Origin: Algoriphagus aestuariicola
GTDB lineage: Bacteria > Bacteroidota > Bacteroidia > Cytophagales > Cyclobacteriaceae
NCBI RefSeq assembly: GCF_017254835.1
Contig: NZ_JAFKCW010000002.1
Location: 124,001 to 188,000 of the forward strand
DNA length: 64,000 bases
Reading direction: 5' to 3'
Made by a program: the position numbers and the translations under genes. The notes beneath the pieces are model-generated. The model did no database searches, was not told the origin of the DNA, and saw nothing but the letters and a program-made list of their open reading frames with translations. How positions within the stretch are numbered: position 1 is the first letter of the stretch; each line of letters begins with the position of its first letter. This document shows, in pieces, positions 9,569-16,523 of the stretch.

Positions 9569-9964
9569 TTACCCACCTATTATTTCCTTTAGCTTCGAAA
9601 TCAGTCCATCCCAAATCGCCTCAAGCTCCTCCTCTTCGTAATCGTTGGAGTAGTCGATCACTTTTAGAAAGAGGGATTGGGTCAGTTCGTTCTCCTCCAA
9701 CTTGAACTCGATGAAGGAATGGTCCGCTTCATTTGGGTTTTTGGGATCGAAAAAATCGAATTTCACGTGCAGGTTGGACCTCAGTGAACTCAATCGGGCG
9801 TGGTGATCCTCATTGTCAAAATTGAAAATATAATTCTTGTCCTCGTCAATCCGAACTTCATCCGCAAACCACTCTTCCAATCCGCTGGCAGTACTTAAAT
9901 AATGGAAAACAATTTTCTTGGAAGCATTTATTTGATAATCAGCGACAAACTTATTTTTGACCAT
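9569..9964 (-). CDS. START-like domain protein (AHSA1/SRPBCC type)
   Basis: Small cytoplasmic protein of the SRPBCC/START fold, 131 residues from ATG 9964 (MVKNKFVADYQINASKKIVF). A longer reading from 10006 adds 14 basic residues that fit the family poorly. The opening with a beta strand and a helix (YLSTASGLEEWFADEV) is that of AHSA1-like proteins, and the C-terminal amphipathic helix (EEELEAIWDGLISKLKEIIG) closes the pocket. The ligand is unknown. The following gene on the same strand is the LptF/G-type permease, 71 bases downstream, so the two may share a transcript. Confidence 0.8.
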   Translation of the reverse strand: MVKNKFVADYQINASKKIVFHYLSTASGLEEWFADEVRIDEDKNYIFNFDNEDHHARLSSLRSNLHVKFDFFDPKNPNEADHSFIEFKLEENELTQSLFLKVIDYSNDYEEEELEAIWDGLISKLKEIIGG

Positions 9965-10175
9965 GATGGAGTAATTTAAAGGCGACTTTTTCACACTTTT
10001 TCTCAAAACTGAACTTGCATTTCAGAGCACAAGACCTCATATTTGCATTCCCTTTTGAAGGGGGCTCAAAATGGCTGATTTCACACGGAAAAAGCCTGCT
10101 TTTTGGAAATTCGATGGTGCTTTAAGTTAACCATTAATTTCAAAAATCAATATCTGGATAAATTAATAAAAATAC

Positions 10176-10245
10176 GGTGAGGTAACTCCGTAGGTTAGAG
10201 CACTGGATTCATATCCACCGCGGCGGACATGGGTTTATTGTACTC
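10176..10245 (+). pseudogene. Degenerate tRNA-Met-like sequence (copy 1)
   Basis: About 70 bases aligning with the intact tRNA-Met that starts 97 bases downstream: GGTGAGGTAACTCCGTAGG versus the true acceptor and D-arm, then GGTTAGAGCAC and GGATTCATA around a CAT anticodon. After the anticodon the 3' half of the stem is replaced by a near-palindrome (10214-10227). The T-arm decays (ATGGGTTTATTGTAC) and there is no matching acceptor 3' strand. It cannot fold as a tRNA. Confidence 0.75.
10214..10227. repeat. Short palindrome in degenerate tRNA copy 1
   Basis: TCCACC-GC-GGCGGA: six-base arms with one mismatch, sitting directly after the anticodon loop at the same place as the palindrome in the second degenerate copy (10681-10694). 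Confidence 0.6.
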
Positions 10246-10272
10246 GGATTTTGAAATATTGAAAAAACATTT

Positions 10273-10346
10273 GGCGAGGTAGCTCAGTTGGTTAGAGCGC
10301 AGGATTCATAACCCTGAGGTCACGGGTTCAACTCCCGTCCTCGCTA
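10273..10346 (+). tRNA. tRNA-Met (CAT)
   Basis: A 74-base tRNA. The acceptor GGCGAGG pairs with CCTCGCT (first pair G-U), the discriminator is A, and CCA is not encoded. The D-arm is AGCTCAGTTGGTTAGAGCG. The CAT anticodon is at 10307-10309 in the loop TTCATAA, and the T-arm ACGGG-TTCAACT-CCCGT is perfect. The anticodon stem has one A-C mismatch next to the loop. The lack of a C1-A72 mismatch and of three G-C pairs in the anticodon stem argues against initiator tRNA. Elongator Met is most likely; a lysidine-modified Ile tRNA cannot be excluded from sequence alone. Confidence 0.93.
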
Positions 10347-10348
10347 CA

Positions 10349-10381
10349 AAGGCTTTCGAATACGGAAGCCTTTTTCTTTTT
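10349..10381 (+). terminator. Terminator after tRNA-Met
   Basis: Arms AAGGCTT and AAGCCTT (extendable to nine pairs with one mismatch) are followed by a T-rich run. The same 43-base block from the tRNA end to the start of the next gene is repeated identically at 10728-10770. Confidence 0.8.
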
Positions 10382-10387
10382 TGGCCT

Positions 10388-10642
10388 ATGGATTCGTATG
10401 TCGTCTACATCCTTTTTTCTCCAGGTTCCGGAAAGACCTACACTGGAATGACCTCTGATCTGATCACCCGGTTCCACTTCCACAATTCCAAATCAACCAA
10501 GGGATTTACCACCCGCTATAGACCTTGGATGGTTCTCCATGTCGAATTTTTTGAGTCAAAATCTGAAGCCTTTCAAAGGGAAAGCTATCTCAAAACAGGA
10601 AAAGGGAGGGAATGGGTCAAATCTAATGTCCTCCGCTTTTGA
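10388..10642 (+). CDS. GIY-YIG nuclease domain protein
   Basis: An 84-residue single-domain GIY-YIG protein of the small UPF0213-like type. The signature YVVYILFSP with KTYTGMT (residues 4-24) supplies the two motif tyrosines. The catalytic Arg is in TRFHFHN (residue 28) and the metal-binding Glu in AFQRESYLKTGKGREW (near residue 64). Its ATG is six bases after the T-run of the tRNA terminator, and its TGA stop is followed at once by a second tRNA-Met-like sequence, so the gene is sandwiched between two tRNA copies. It can only be transcribed by read-through or an internal promoter. Its true role (repair, mobility or neither) is unknown. Confidence 0.85.
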   Translation: MDSYVVYILFSPGSGKTYTGMTSDLITRFHFHNSKSTKGFTTRYRPWMVLHVEFFESKSEAFQRESYLKTGKGREWVKSNVLRF

Positions 10643-10680
10643 GGCGAGGAAGCTCAGTTGGTTCGCGTGTAGGAGTCATA

Positions 10681-10694
10681 TCCGCCCAGGCGGA
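10681..10694. repeat. Short palindrome TCCGCC-CA-GGCGGA
   Basis: Perfect six-base arms with a two-base loop, in the anticodon-stem position of the degenerate tRNA. Related palindromes lie at 10214-10227 and 60172-60199. Confidence 0.65.
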
Positions 10695-10709
10695 CACGGG
10701 TTCAACTCC

Positions 10710-10727
10710 TCCCGAACCCTTTCGGGA
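10710..10727. repeat. Short palindrome TCCCGAA-CCCT-TTCGGGA
   Basis: Perfect seven-base arms with a four-base loop, replacing the end of the T-arm and acceptor strand in the degenerate tRNA copy 2. Confidence 0.65.
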
Positions 10728-10770
10728 CTACAAAGGCTTTCGAATACGGAAGCCTTTTTCTTTTTTGGCC
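10728..10770 (+). repeat. Second copy of the tRNA terminator block
   Basis: 43 bases identical to 10344-10386, including the terminator hairpin (10733-10765). Identity over non-coding DNA next to diverged tRNA and nuclease sequences suggests recent duplication or gene conversion. Confidence 0.9.
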
Positions 10771-10771
10771 A

Positions 10772-10825
10772 TGGACAGTGGTCAACGTCGAGTTTTTTAA
10801 GCGGAAATCAAACGCGCACAAGTGA
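10772..10825 (+). pseudogene. Remnant of a second GIY-YIG gene
   Basis: Read from 10772 the DNA gives WTVVNVEFFKRKSNAHK then a stop. This aligns with WMVLHVEFFESKSEAF of the intact nuclease (its residues about 47-62). It directly follows the duplicated terminator block, so the N-terminal half has been deleted. No start codon precedes it in frame. Confidence 0.75.
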
Positions 10826-10928
10826 TGTGTTATATTTCTCTCAAATCGACAATTTGCATCTCACTTTGATCGCTCGTTAGTTTCAATCTTAACTCAAGGA
10901 TGGATTAATTTGGCTATATTCCTTGTCA

Positions 10929-12257
10929 ATGAACCCAAAAACAATCCAAGACCCACCGAGTTCGTTTTTTGGAAAACTCCGATTTCTCGGCCCGGGATTT
11001 ATCCTATCTGCATCCATTGTGGGCTCCGGCGAGCTGATCGCCACTACCCTACTCGGGGCCAAGGCTGGCTTCGTCACCTTTTGGGTGATTTTGGTCAGCT
11101 GCTTGGTCAAGGTGGCCATTCAACTGGAGTTTGGCAAGAATTCGATTGTCTCCGGCAATTCCCTTATGCATGAGTTCAACCAACTGTCTGGGCCTAAACT
11201 AGGAAGGAGTAATTGGGCGGTATGGTCTACTTTTATTCTGACCTCCCTCAAAATATTGCAAATAGGTGGAATGCTGGGAGGGTCAGCGATTGTGCTGAAT
11301 TTGATCGTTCCAACACTTCCTGTGACCGCTTGGTTGATCCTCTTGGCGGTTAGCCTCGCACTTTTGATATACAAAAACTACTATCGCTTGATCGAAAAGG
11401 CATCTACCCTGATGGTATTTGGATTTACACTCTTTACCATTGCTTCCTTGGTTGCCATTTTTTATACGCCATTTGGATTTTCATTCAAAGAAGTCATGTC
11501 CGGTTTGACTTTTGACCTACCCCAAGAGGCTATTTTCGTCGCCATCGCGGCATTTGGGATCACAGGGGTCGCAAGTGATGAAATCATCGCGTACACCTAT
11601 TGGTGTCAAGAAAAAGGCTACGCGGCATTTGTAGGTCAAAATGATGGCTCTGAAACTTGGAAAAAACGTGCTCGGGGATGGATCAAGATCATGTATTTGG
11701 ATGCTTTTTTGGCCATGGTGATCTATACTTTGGTCACAGCGGCCTTTTATCTGTTGGGGGCTGCTATACTTTACGGACAAGGCGAATTTCCCGATGGAAA
11801 CGACCTGATCAACTATCTCGCTTCCATCTATACCCAGTCTCTCGGATCCGATGCTCGACTGATATATTTGGCAGGAGCCTTTTTTGCGCTGTATTCCAGC
11901 ATTTTCGCATCTCTCGCCTACTGGTCGAGGCTCTATCCCGATGTTTTTTGTGAGTTTGGATGGATGCGCAGAGGCGATGAATCCCAACTGAAAAAATCAG
12001 TCCGAATTTTAGCTTGGGCCTTTCCTGTCATTTGGACGATTACCTATCTTTTCATCAAGCTTCCTGGGATCATGGTGCTTTCCGGAGGGCTTGTCGCATC
12101 TGTTTTGTTGTTAATCGTTGTTGCGGCGGCCATAAAATTCCGGGCTAAAAATCGGGACCTGAAACTGACTCCAGGCTTTTGGTCAGACTTGATGTTCTGG
12201 ATCAGTGCGGTTTCGATCCTATCGGTCTCGGCTTATGGGATTTTCCAGCTTTTTTAA
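10929..12257 (+). CDS. Nramp-like metal transporter lacking the canonical metal-site motifs
   Basis: Integral membrane protein of about 11 helices in the LeuT-fold Nramp family, 442 residues from ATG 10929 (a TTG two codons upstream is less likely). The opening RFLGPGFILSASIVGSGELI aligns with the first Nramp helix, but where MntH has the metal-binding DPGN this protein has GSGE. In helix 6 the MPH motif is also absent (FGITGVASDEIIAY). Family membership is secure from the overall pattern. The substrate is not: it may carry another ion or act differently from MntH. The gene stands alone, convergent with rplT. Confidence 0.82.
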   Translation: MNPKTIQDPPSSFFGKLRFLGPGFILSASIVGSGELIATTLLGAKAGFVTFWVILVSCLVKVAIQLEFGKNSIVSGNSLMHEFNQLSGPKLGRSNWAVWSTFILTSLKILQIGGMLGGSAIVLNLIVPTLPVTAWLILLAVSLALLIYKNYYRLIEKASTLMVFGFTLFTIASLVAIFYTPFGFSFKEVMSGLTFDLPQEAIFVAIAAFGITGVASDEIIAYTYWCQEKGYAAFVGQNDGSETWKKRARGWIKIMYLDAFLAMVIYTLVTAAFYLLGAAILYGQGEFPDGNDLINYLASIYTQSLGSDARLIYLAGAFFALYSSIFASLAYWSRLYPDVFCEFGWMRRGDESQLKKSVRILAWAFPVIWTITYLFIKLPGIMVLSGGLVASVLLLIVVAAAIKFRAKNRDLKLTPGFWSDLMFWISAVSILSVSAYGIFQLF

Positions 12258-12316
12258 CCCAAAAGTCAATGCCTCCCTAAAATCGGAAAGCCAACGCCGC
12301 CCGCCCCAAAATTAAA

Positions 12317-12340
12317 AAAGCCTTCCCGAGGGGAAGGCTT
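12317..12340 (-). terminator. Terminator of the thrS-infC-rpmI-rplT operon
   Basis: A perfect 10-bp stem AAGCCTTCCC / GGGAAGGCTT with a three-base loop; on the minus strand a T-run follows. It lies between convergent ends and may also stop the Nramp-like transcript. Confidence 0.85.
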
Positions 12341-12365
12341 TCCGCAAAACAAGGATGTGCCGACC

Positions 12366-12710
12366 TTATTTCACTCTTTCAACTACAGCTTTGAATGCCT
12401 CTGGGTGATTCATTGCCAAATCAGCCAAAACCTTTCTGTTAAGTTCGATTTCAGCTTTCTTAAGCAAACCCATCAATTGAGAATAAGACACACCGTGCTC
12501 TCTAGCACCGGCGTTGATACGCTGAATCCACAAAGCTCTGAATTCTCTTTTCTTCGCTTTACGGTCTCTGTAAGCGTACTGAAGACCCTTCTCGTACTTG
12601 TTTTTTGCTACAGTCCATACGTTGCTACCTCTTCCGAAATAACCTCTTGTGGCCTTTAGCACTTTTTTCCTTCTTGCTCTGGACGCTACCGCGTTTACTG
12701 ATCTAGGCAT
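12366..12710 (-). CDS. rplT: Large ribosomal subunit protein bL20
   Basis: Ribosomal protein L20, 114 residues, an early 23S rRNA binder needed for 50S assembly. The basic N-terminal extension ([20 protein letters not shown]) and the globular part with [20 protein letters not shown] near residues 61-80 are diagnostic. It is last in the operon thrS, infC, rpmI, rplT. In other bacteria L20 represses its own operon; no such structure was demonstrated here. Confidence 0.97.
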   Translation of the reverse strand: MPRSVNAVASRARRKKVLKATRGYFGRGSNVWTVAKNKYEKGLQYAYRDRKAKKREFRALWIQRINAGAREHGVSYSQLMGLLKKAEIELNRKVLADLAMNHPEAFKAVVERVK

Positions 12711-12817
12711 AGTTTTTTGATTTTTGACACTTGGTGTTCCGAGCGATTCGGAATCTTTTTTACCAAAGCATCTGGTGAATTAATGAACCTTAAATTTTAA
12801 AGAGATGAGGCTAAAGA

Positions 12818-13012
12818 TCAGATCTTCAACATGTCTCTTACTCTACCTTCGTCAGAAGTGTGTACCAGACCAGTTTTGGTCAAGTTGTGCTTACGCTTGG
12901 TAGATTTTTTCGTCAGGATGTGGCTTTTGAAAGCGTGTTTCCTTTTGATTTTGCCGGTTCCCGTGAGGGCAAACCGCTTTTTTGCACTGGATTTGGTTTT
13001 TACTTTTGGCAT
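12818..13012 (-). CDS. rpmI: Large ribosomal subunit protein bL35
   Basis: Ribosomal protein L35, 64 residues. It begins [20 protein letters not shown], the family signature, and carries the [20 protein letters not shown] block. It sits 24 bases downstream of infC and about 107 bases upstream of rplT, the usual order. Confidence 0.97.
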   Translation of the reverse strand: MPKVKTKSSAKKRFALTGTGKIKRKHAFKSHILTKKSTKRKHNLTKTGLVHTSDEGRVRDMLKI

Positions 13013-13036
13013 TTTGCTGTATTTAGTTGGTTGAAA

Positions 13037-13630
13037 TTATTTCTTATGGGCCTTCGGAGCGATAAAGATGTTCATCCGTTTTCCCTCCAACTTCGGCATT
13101 TGCTCCACCACTCCATGGTCTTCGAGCTCCTGCGCGAATTTCAACAACAGCATCTCTCCCCTTTCCTTGAAGACAATCGAACGACCGACGAAGTGTACGT
13201 AGGCCTTTACTTTTGCTCCTTCTTTCAGAAAATTGATCGCATGCTTCAGTTTGAAGTTGAAGTCGTGGTCATCGGTATTAGGTCCGAATCTGATTTCCTT
13301 TAAAACAACCTTGGCTGCGTTGGCTTTGATCTCCTTTTGCTTCTTCTTTTGCTCGTATTTAAACTTCGCATAGTCGATGATCTTACATACTGGAGGGTCG
13401 GCATTTGGAGAAATTTCGACAAGGTCAAGTTCGTTGTCCTGGGCCAGTTTGATGGCCTTTTCGATAGGCAAAACTGCGTTTCCGCCTTCGACGAAATCGC
13501 CTACTAGTCTTACTTCACGAACTCTTATTTTGTGATTGATTCGATAAGGTTCTTCTTGTCTTCCTCTTTGTTGCTGGTATGGTCTTTGGCTCAAGTTAGC
13601 TTTGGTTGTTTCTTGTGAAATTGCCTGCAA
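13037..13630 (-). CDS. infC: Translation initiation factor IF-3, non-ATG start
   Basis: IF-3 keeps the ribosomal subunits apart and proofreads the initiation codon. About 197 residues: N-domain ([20 protein letters not shown]), linker ([20 protein letters not shown]) and C-domain ending in RMNIFIAPK. No ATG exists in frame ahead of the conserved region. The candidates are TTG at 13630 or, three codons later, ATT at 13621. An ATT start is the classic self-regulating arrangement of E. coli infC, and non-ATG starts are common in this gene, but which codon is used here cannot be settled by eye. Confidence 0.93.
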   Translation of the reverse strand: MQAISQETTKANLSQRPYQQQRGRQEEPYRINHKIRVREVRLVGDFVEGGNAVLPIEKAIKLAQDNELDLVEISPNADPPVCKIIDYAKFKYEQKKKQKEIKANAAKVVLKEIRFGPNTDDHDFNFKLKHAINFLKEGAKVKAYVHFVGRSIVFKERGEMLLLKFAQELEDHGVVEQMPKLEGKRMNIFIAPKAHKK

Positions 13631-13679
13631 ATATCGGAATTATTTCTAATTCTAAAAAGCAGAATAAAATATTACGTTT

Positions 13680-15629
13680 TTACTGCTTACTCAGGGATTC
13701 TGAAATAATCCCCTGAAAATACTGGATAAACTCTCCTATCGAGAAGCTTCCCAAGTCCCCCTGCCCATGCTTCCGCACAGATACTTTTTGTTCTTCCTGT
13801 TCCTTTTCGCCCACAATCAGCATAAAAGGCACCTTTTTGACCTCGGAATCCCGGATCTTTCGACCAATCTTTTCATCCCTATTATCGATGTTTCCCGCTA
13901 TTCCCGCTTCGTCCAAGATTGCCTTCAGCTCTTCCGCATAGGCGATGTATTTCTCGGAGATAGGCAGAATATTTATCTGTTCGGGAGAAAGCCAAAGTGG
14001 AAAATCGCCCGCGCAGTGTTCGATCAAAACGGCCACGAAGCGTTCCAACGAACCAAAAGGAGCCCTGTGAATCATCACCGGACGGTGCTTTTGATTGTCT
14101 GAGCCGATGTATTCGAGCTGGAAACGATCGGGTAACTGGTAATCTACCTGGATGGTTCCCAATTGCCACTTTCTTCCCAAGGCATCTTTGACCATAAAGT
14201 CGAGCTTAGGTCCGTAGAAAGCAGCTTCACCAAGCTCTGTGACAGTCTGCAAACCCTTTTCTGCCGCAGCCTCGATGATCGCAGATTCCGCTTTTTCCCA
14301 AGCCTCATCAGTTCCGATGTATTTCTGCTTGTTTTCAGGATCTCTCAATGAAATCTGGGCAGTATAGTCCTGGAATCCCAAGGCTTTGAAAACGTAGAGT
14401 ACCAGATCGATCACCTTGATAAACTCTTCTTTCACCTGGTCTGGGCGACAGAATATGTGTGCATCGTCCTGAGTAAATCCTCTCACTCGAGTCAAACCAT
14501 GCAACTCACCACTTTGCTCATAGCGGTACACTGTACCAAACTCAGCGTAACGGATAGGCAGATCTTTGTAGGATCTTGGCTTGTGTTTGTAGATTTCGCA
14601 GTGATGCGGGCAGTTCATCGGTTTCAGCAAAAACGCCTCTCCTTCATGCGGAGTGGTGATCGGCTGAAATGAATCCTTCCCGTATTTTTCGTAGTGTCCT
14701 GAGGTTTCGTACAACACCTTGCTTCCGATATGCGGAGTGGTCACCTGCTGGTAGCCGGATTTGTCCTGAGCCTTCTTCATGAAGCTGATCAGGCGCTCGC
14801 GAAGCAAAGTGCCCTTTGGAAGCCACAGCGGCAATCCCATCCCTACTTTCTCGGAGAAGGTGAAAAGCTCCAATTCACGGCCAATCTTACGGTGGTCACG
14901 CTTTTTGGCTTCTTCCAACAAGGTCAAGTAATCCTTCAACTCCTGGGCTTTTGGAAAGGTCACCCCGTAGATACGGGTTAACATCTTGCGCTTTTCGTCG
15001 CCTCTCCAATAGGCTCCGGCGATATTGGTAAGCTTTACAGCTTTGATAAATCCTGTATTCGGAATGTGCGGACCACGACAAAGGTCTGTGAAATTGCCCT
15101 GCTGATAAAAAGTGATCGAACCATCTTCGAGGCCTTCCAAGAGATCCAGCTTGTATTCATCGCCCTTTTCCTGGAAATAGGCGATTGCTTCCGCCTTTCC
15201 CACATCCTTGCGGATATACTCATTCTTTGCTTTGGCAAGCTCAATCATCTTCTGCTCGATCTTCTCCAACTCATCGCCCTCCAGCTTGTGGTCACCGAAG
15301 TCTACATCGTAATAGAAACCTGTCTCAATTGGAGGACCGATTCCGAATTTGGTTCCCGGATACAAAGCCTCCAATGCCTCCGCCATCAAGTGCGCGGATG
15401 AGTGCCAAAAGGTGTTTTTTCCCTCCAGATCATTCCAAGTCAGCAGTTGAAGACTGGAATCGGAGTCAATAGGTCGGGTAGCATCCCAAACCTGTCCATT
15501 TACTTTGGCAGCAAGGACATTCCGTGCCAAACCCTCGCTGATACTTGCAGCAATCTGTAGCCCGGTTGTTCCTTTTTCGTACTCCCTCACGGAGCCATCC
15601 GGAAGGGTAATCTTAATTTGTTGTGACAT
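13680..15629 (-). CDS. thrS: Threonine--tRNA ligase
   Basis: Class II aminoacyl-tRNA synthetase charging tRNA-Thr, 649 residues. It has an N-terminal TGS domain (1-60), the editing domain with [20 protein letters not shown] (about 76-95), and the catalytic core with zinc-site and motif 2 elements ([13 protein letters not shown] and [20 protein letters not shown]). Motif 3 ([11 protein letters not shown]) and a C-terminal anticodon-binding domain follow. It heads the thrS-infC-rpmI-rplT operon, about 50 bases upstream of infC. Confidence 0.97.
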   Translation of the reverse strand: MSQQIKITLPDGSVREYEKGTTGLQIAASISEGLARNVLAAKVNGQVWDATRPIDSDSSLQLLTWNDLEGKNTFWHSSAHLMAEALEALYPGTKFGIGPPIETGFYYDVDFGDHKLEGDELEKIEQKMIELAKAKNEYIRKDVGKAEAIAYFQEKGDEYKLDLLEGLEDGSITFYQQGNFTDLCRGPHIPNTGFIKAVKLTNIAGAYWRGDEKRKMLTRIYGVTFPKAQELKDYLTLLEEAKKRDHRKIGRELELFTFSEKVGMGLPLWLPKGTLLRERLISFMKKAQDKSGYQQVTTPHIGSKVLYETSGHYEKYGKDSFQPITTPHEGEAFLLKPMNCPHHCEIYKHKPRSYKDLPIRYAEFGTVYRYEQSGELHGLTRVRGFTQDDAHIFCRPDQVKEEFIKVIDLVLYVFKALGFQDYTAQISLRDPENKQKYIGTDEAWEKAESAIIEAAAEKGLQTVTELGEAAFYGPKLDFMVKDALGRKWQLGTIQVDYQLPDRFQLEYIGSDNQKHRPVMIHRAPFGSLERFVAVLIEHCAGDFPLWLSPEQINILPISEKYIAYAEELKAILDEAGIAGNIDNRDEKIGRKIRDSEVKKVPFMLIVGEKEQEEQKVSVRKHGQGDLGSFSIGEFIQYFQGIISESLSKQ

Positions 15630-15818
15630 GTGTTGTTGTTTTTCTGCCCATACAAACAGGCAATTGGTCTAAGCTGCAAATATGCAAAACCGACCAGCAA
15701 AGGAAAAATTTAGGGGAAGGGAATGTGGAAATGATATTTGATTTCCTTTCCTTGAGAAGGAGAACGAGAATCAAAATGTAGATTTCTTTGCTGATTGATT
15801 CAAAAAAATTAATCCAAC

Positions 15819-16382
15819 TCAAAAACTCTTTCCAAAACTTAATCCTGCATGATAAGGATAGAAGGACCAGCTTTTCCCTTCTCTAACCGGAACATCAAAA
15901 AATGGAGTATAACCAACCCGAAAAAAGAATCCACCCTCGGGTTTTTGGTATCTGTAACCAATTCTTACAGGAACTATAGCACCAAAAACTACTTTGTCAC
16001 TAAATTCAAATGTTTCCGAATCAATTTCTAAAGTTCTACCTAAGTAAGAAGTGACTCCAAAACCCATTTCCAGATGATGCTTTGACTTGCCATATAGTGC
16101 GGAGACCTCTAAAGGAATAACCGGAAGCCAAATGGTTTTGAAATCATTTATTTTATTCCGCCACATTGAAAAACCAGCGCTCGCATTAAGTTTTAACTTG
16201 CCTCTTTGATGGAAAATCTTGCTGTAGTTAATCGCGTATCTTCCGGAACTTCCGCCAACTTCAAGGTAAAGCGCATTTTTTGAGGTAAAGGTTTCGGCCT
16301 CGCCTTGAGAAAAAGCAAGAAATGGAAGTACCAACAAAATTAGCACAGCCGAGACAATTATTGATTTCGGATGAAATGACAT
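15819..16382 (-). CDS. Predicted outer-membrane beta-barrel protein, function unknown
   Basis: 187 residues beginning with a clear signal peptide (VLILLVLPFLAFSQGEAET; cleavage near residue 26) and continuing as alternating amphipathic strands rich in aromatic and glycine residues, ending in Phe (GLSFGKSF), the typical barrel ending. Blocks such as RIGYRYQKPEGGFFFRVGYT read like paired transmembrane strands. I recognise no named family. It stands alone between thrS and the DUF5686 gene, with about 140-190 intergenic bases on either side in which I see no clear motif. Confidence 0.6.
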   Translation of the reverse strand: MSFHPKSIIVSAVLILLVLPFLAFSQGEAETFTSKNALYLEVGGSSGRYAINYSKIFHQRGKLKLNASAGFSMWRNKINDFKTIWLPVIPLEVSALYGKSKHHLEMGFGVTSYLGRTLEIDSETFEFSDKVVFGAIVPVRIGYRYQKPEGGFFFRVGYTPFFDVPVREGKSWSFYPYHAGLSFGKSF

Positions 16383-16523
16383 GGCATTTTGGATTAAAAA
16401 TCAAACCATCATACGTCTCTTTTAACTAAATCAAGATCAGCCGCAGGTGGAGTACGATGATTGTTGTGGAAAATAGCGATTTAGAAAACTACGTCCAACT
16501 ATTTTCTTTTCAAATGCTAAAAA

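Larger units (their letters stand above)
10643..10731 (+). pseudogene. Degenerate tRNA-Met-like sequence (copy 2)
   Basis: It begins on the base after the GIY-YIG stop codon: GGCGAGGAAGCTCAGTTGG, then a damaged D-arm, a CAT-containing loop, and CACGGGTTCAACTCC as in the true T-arm. Two short palindromes replace native parts: one after the anticodon loop (10681-10694), one in place of the acceptor 3' strand (10710-10727). It cannot form a cloverleaf. Confidence 0.8.

Noticed and set aside
10273-10346. Integrative element attachment site at tRNA-Met
   Set aside because: No integrase is present in the window; the repeats nearby contain whole tRNA-like copies and a nuclease, not a short 3' att duplication.
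13037-13630. A separate small gene at the N-terminal extension of infC
   Set aside because: The extension is continuous with IF-3 and too short to stand alone.
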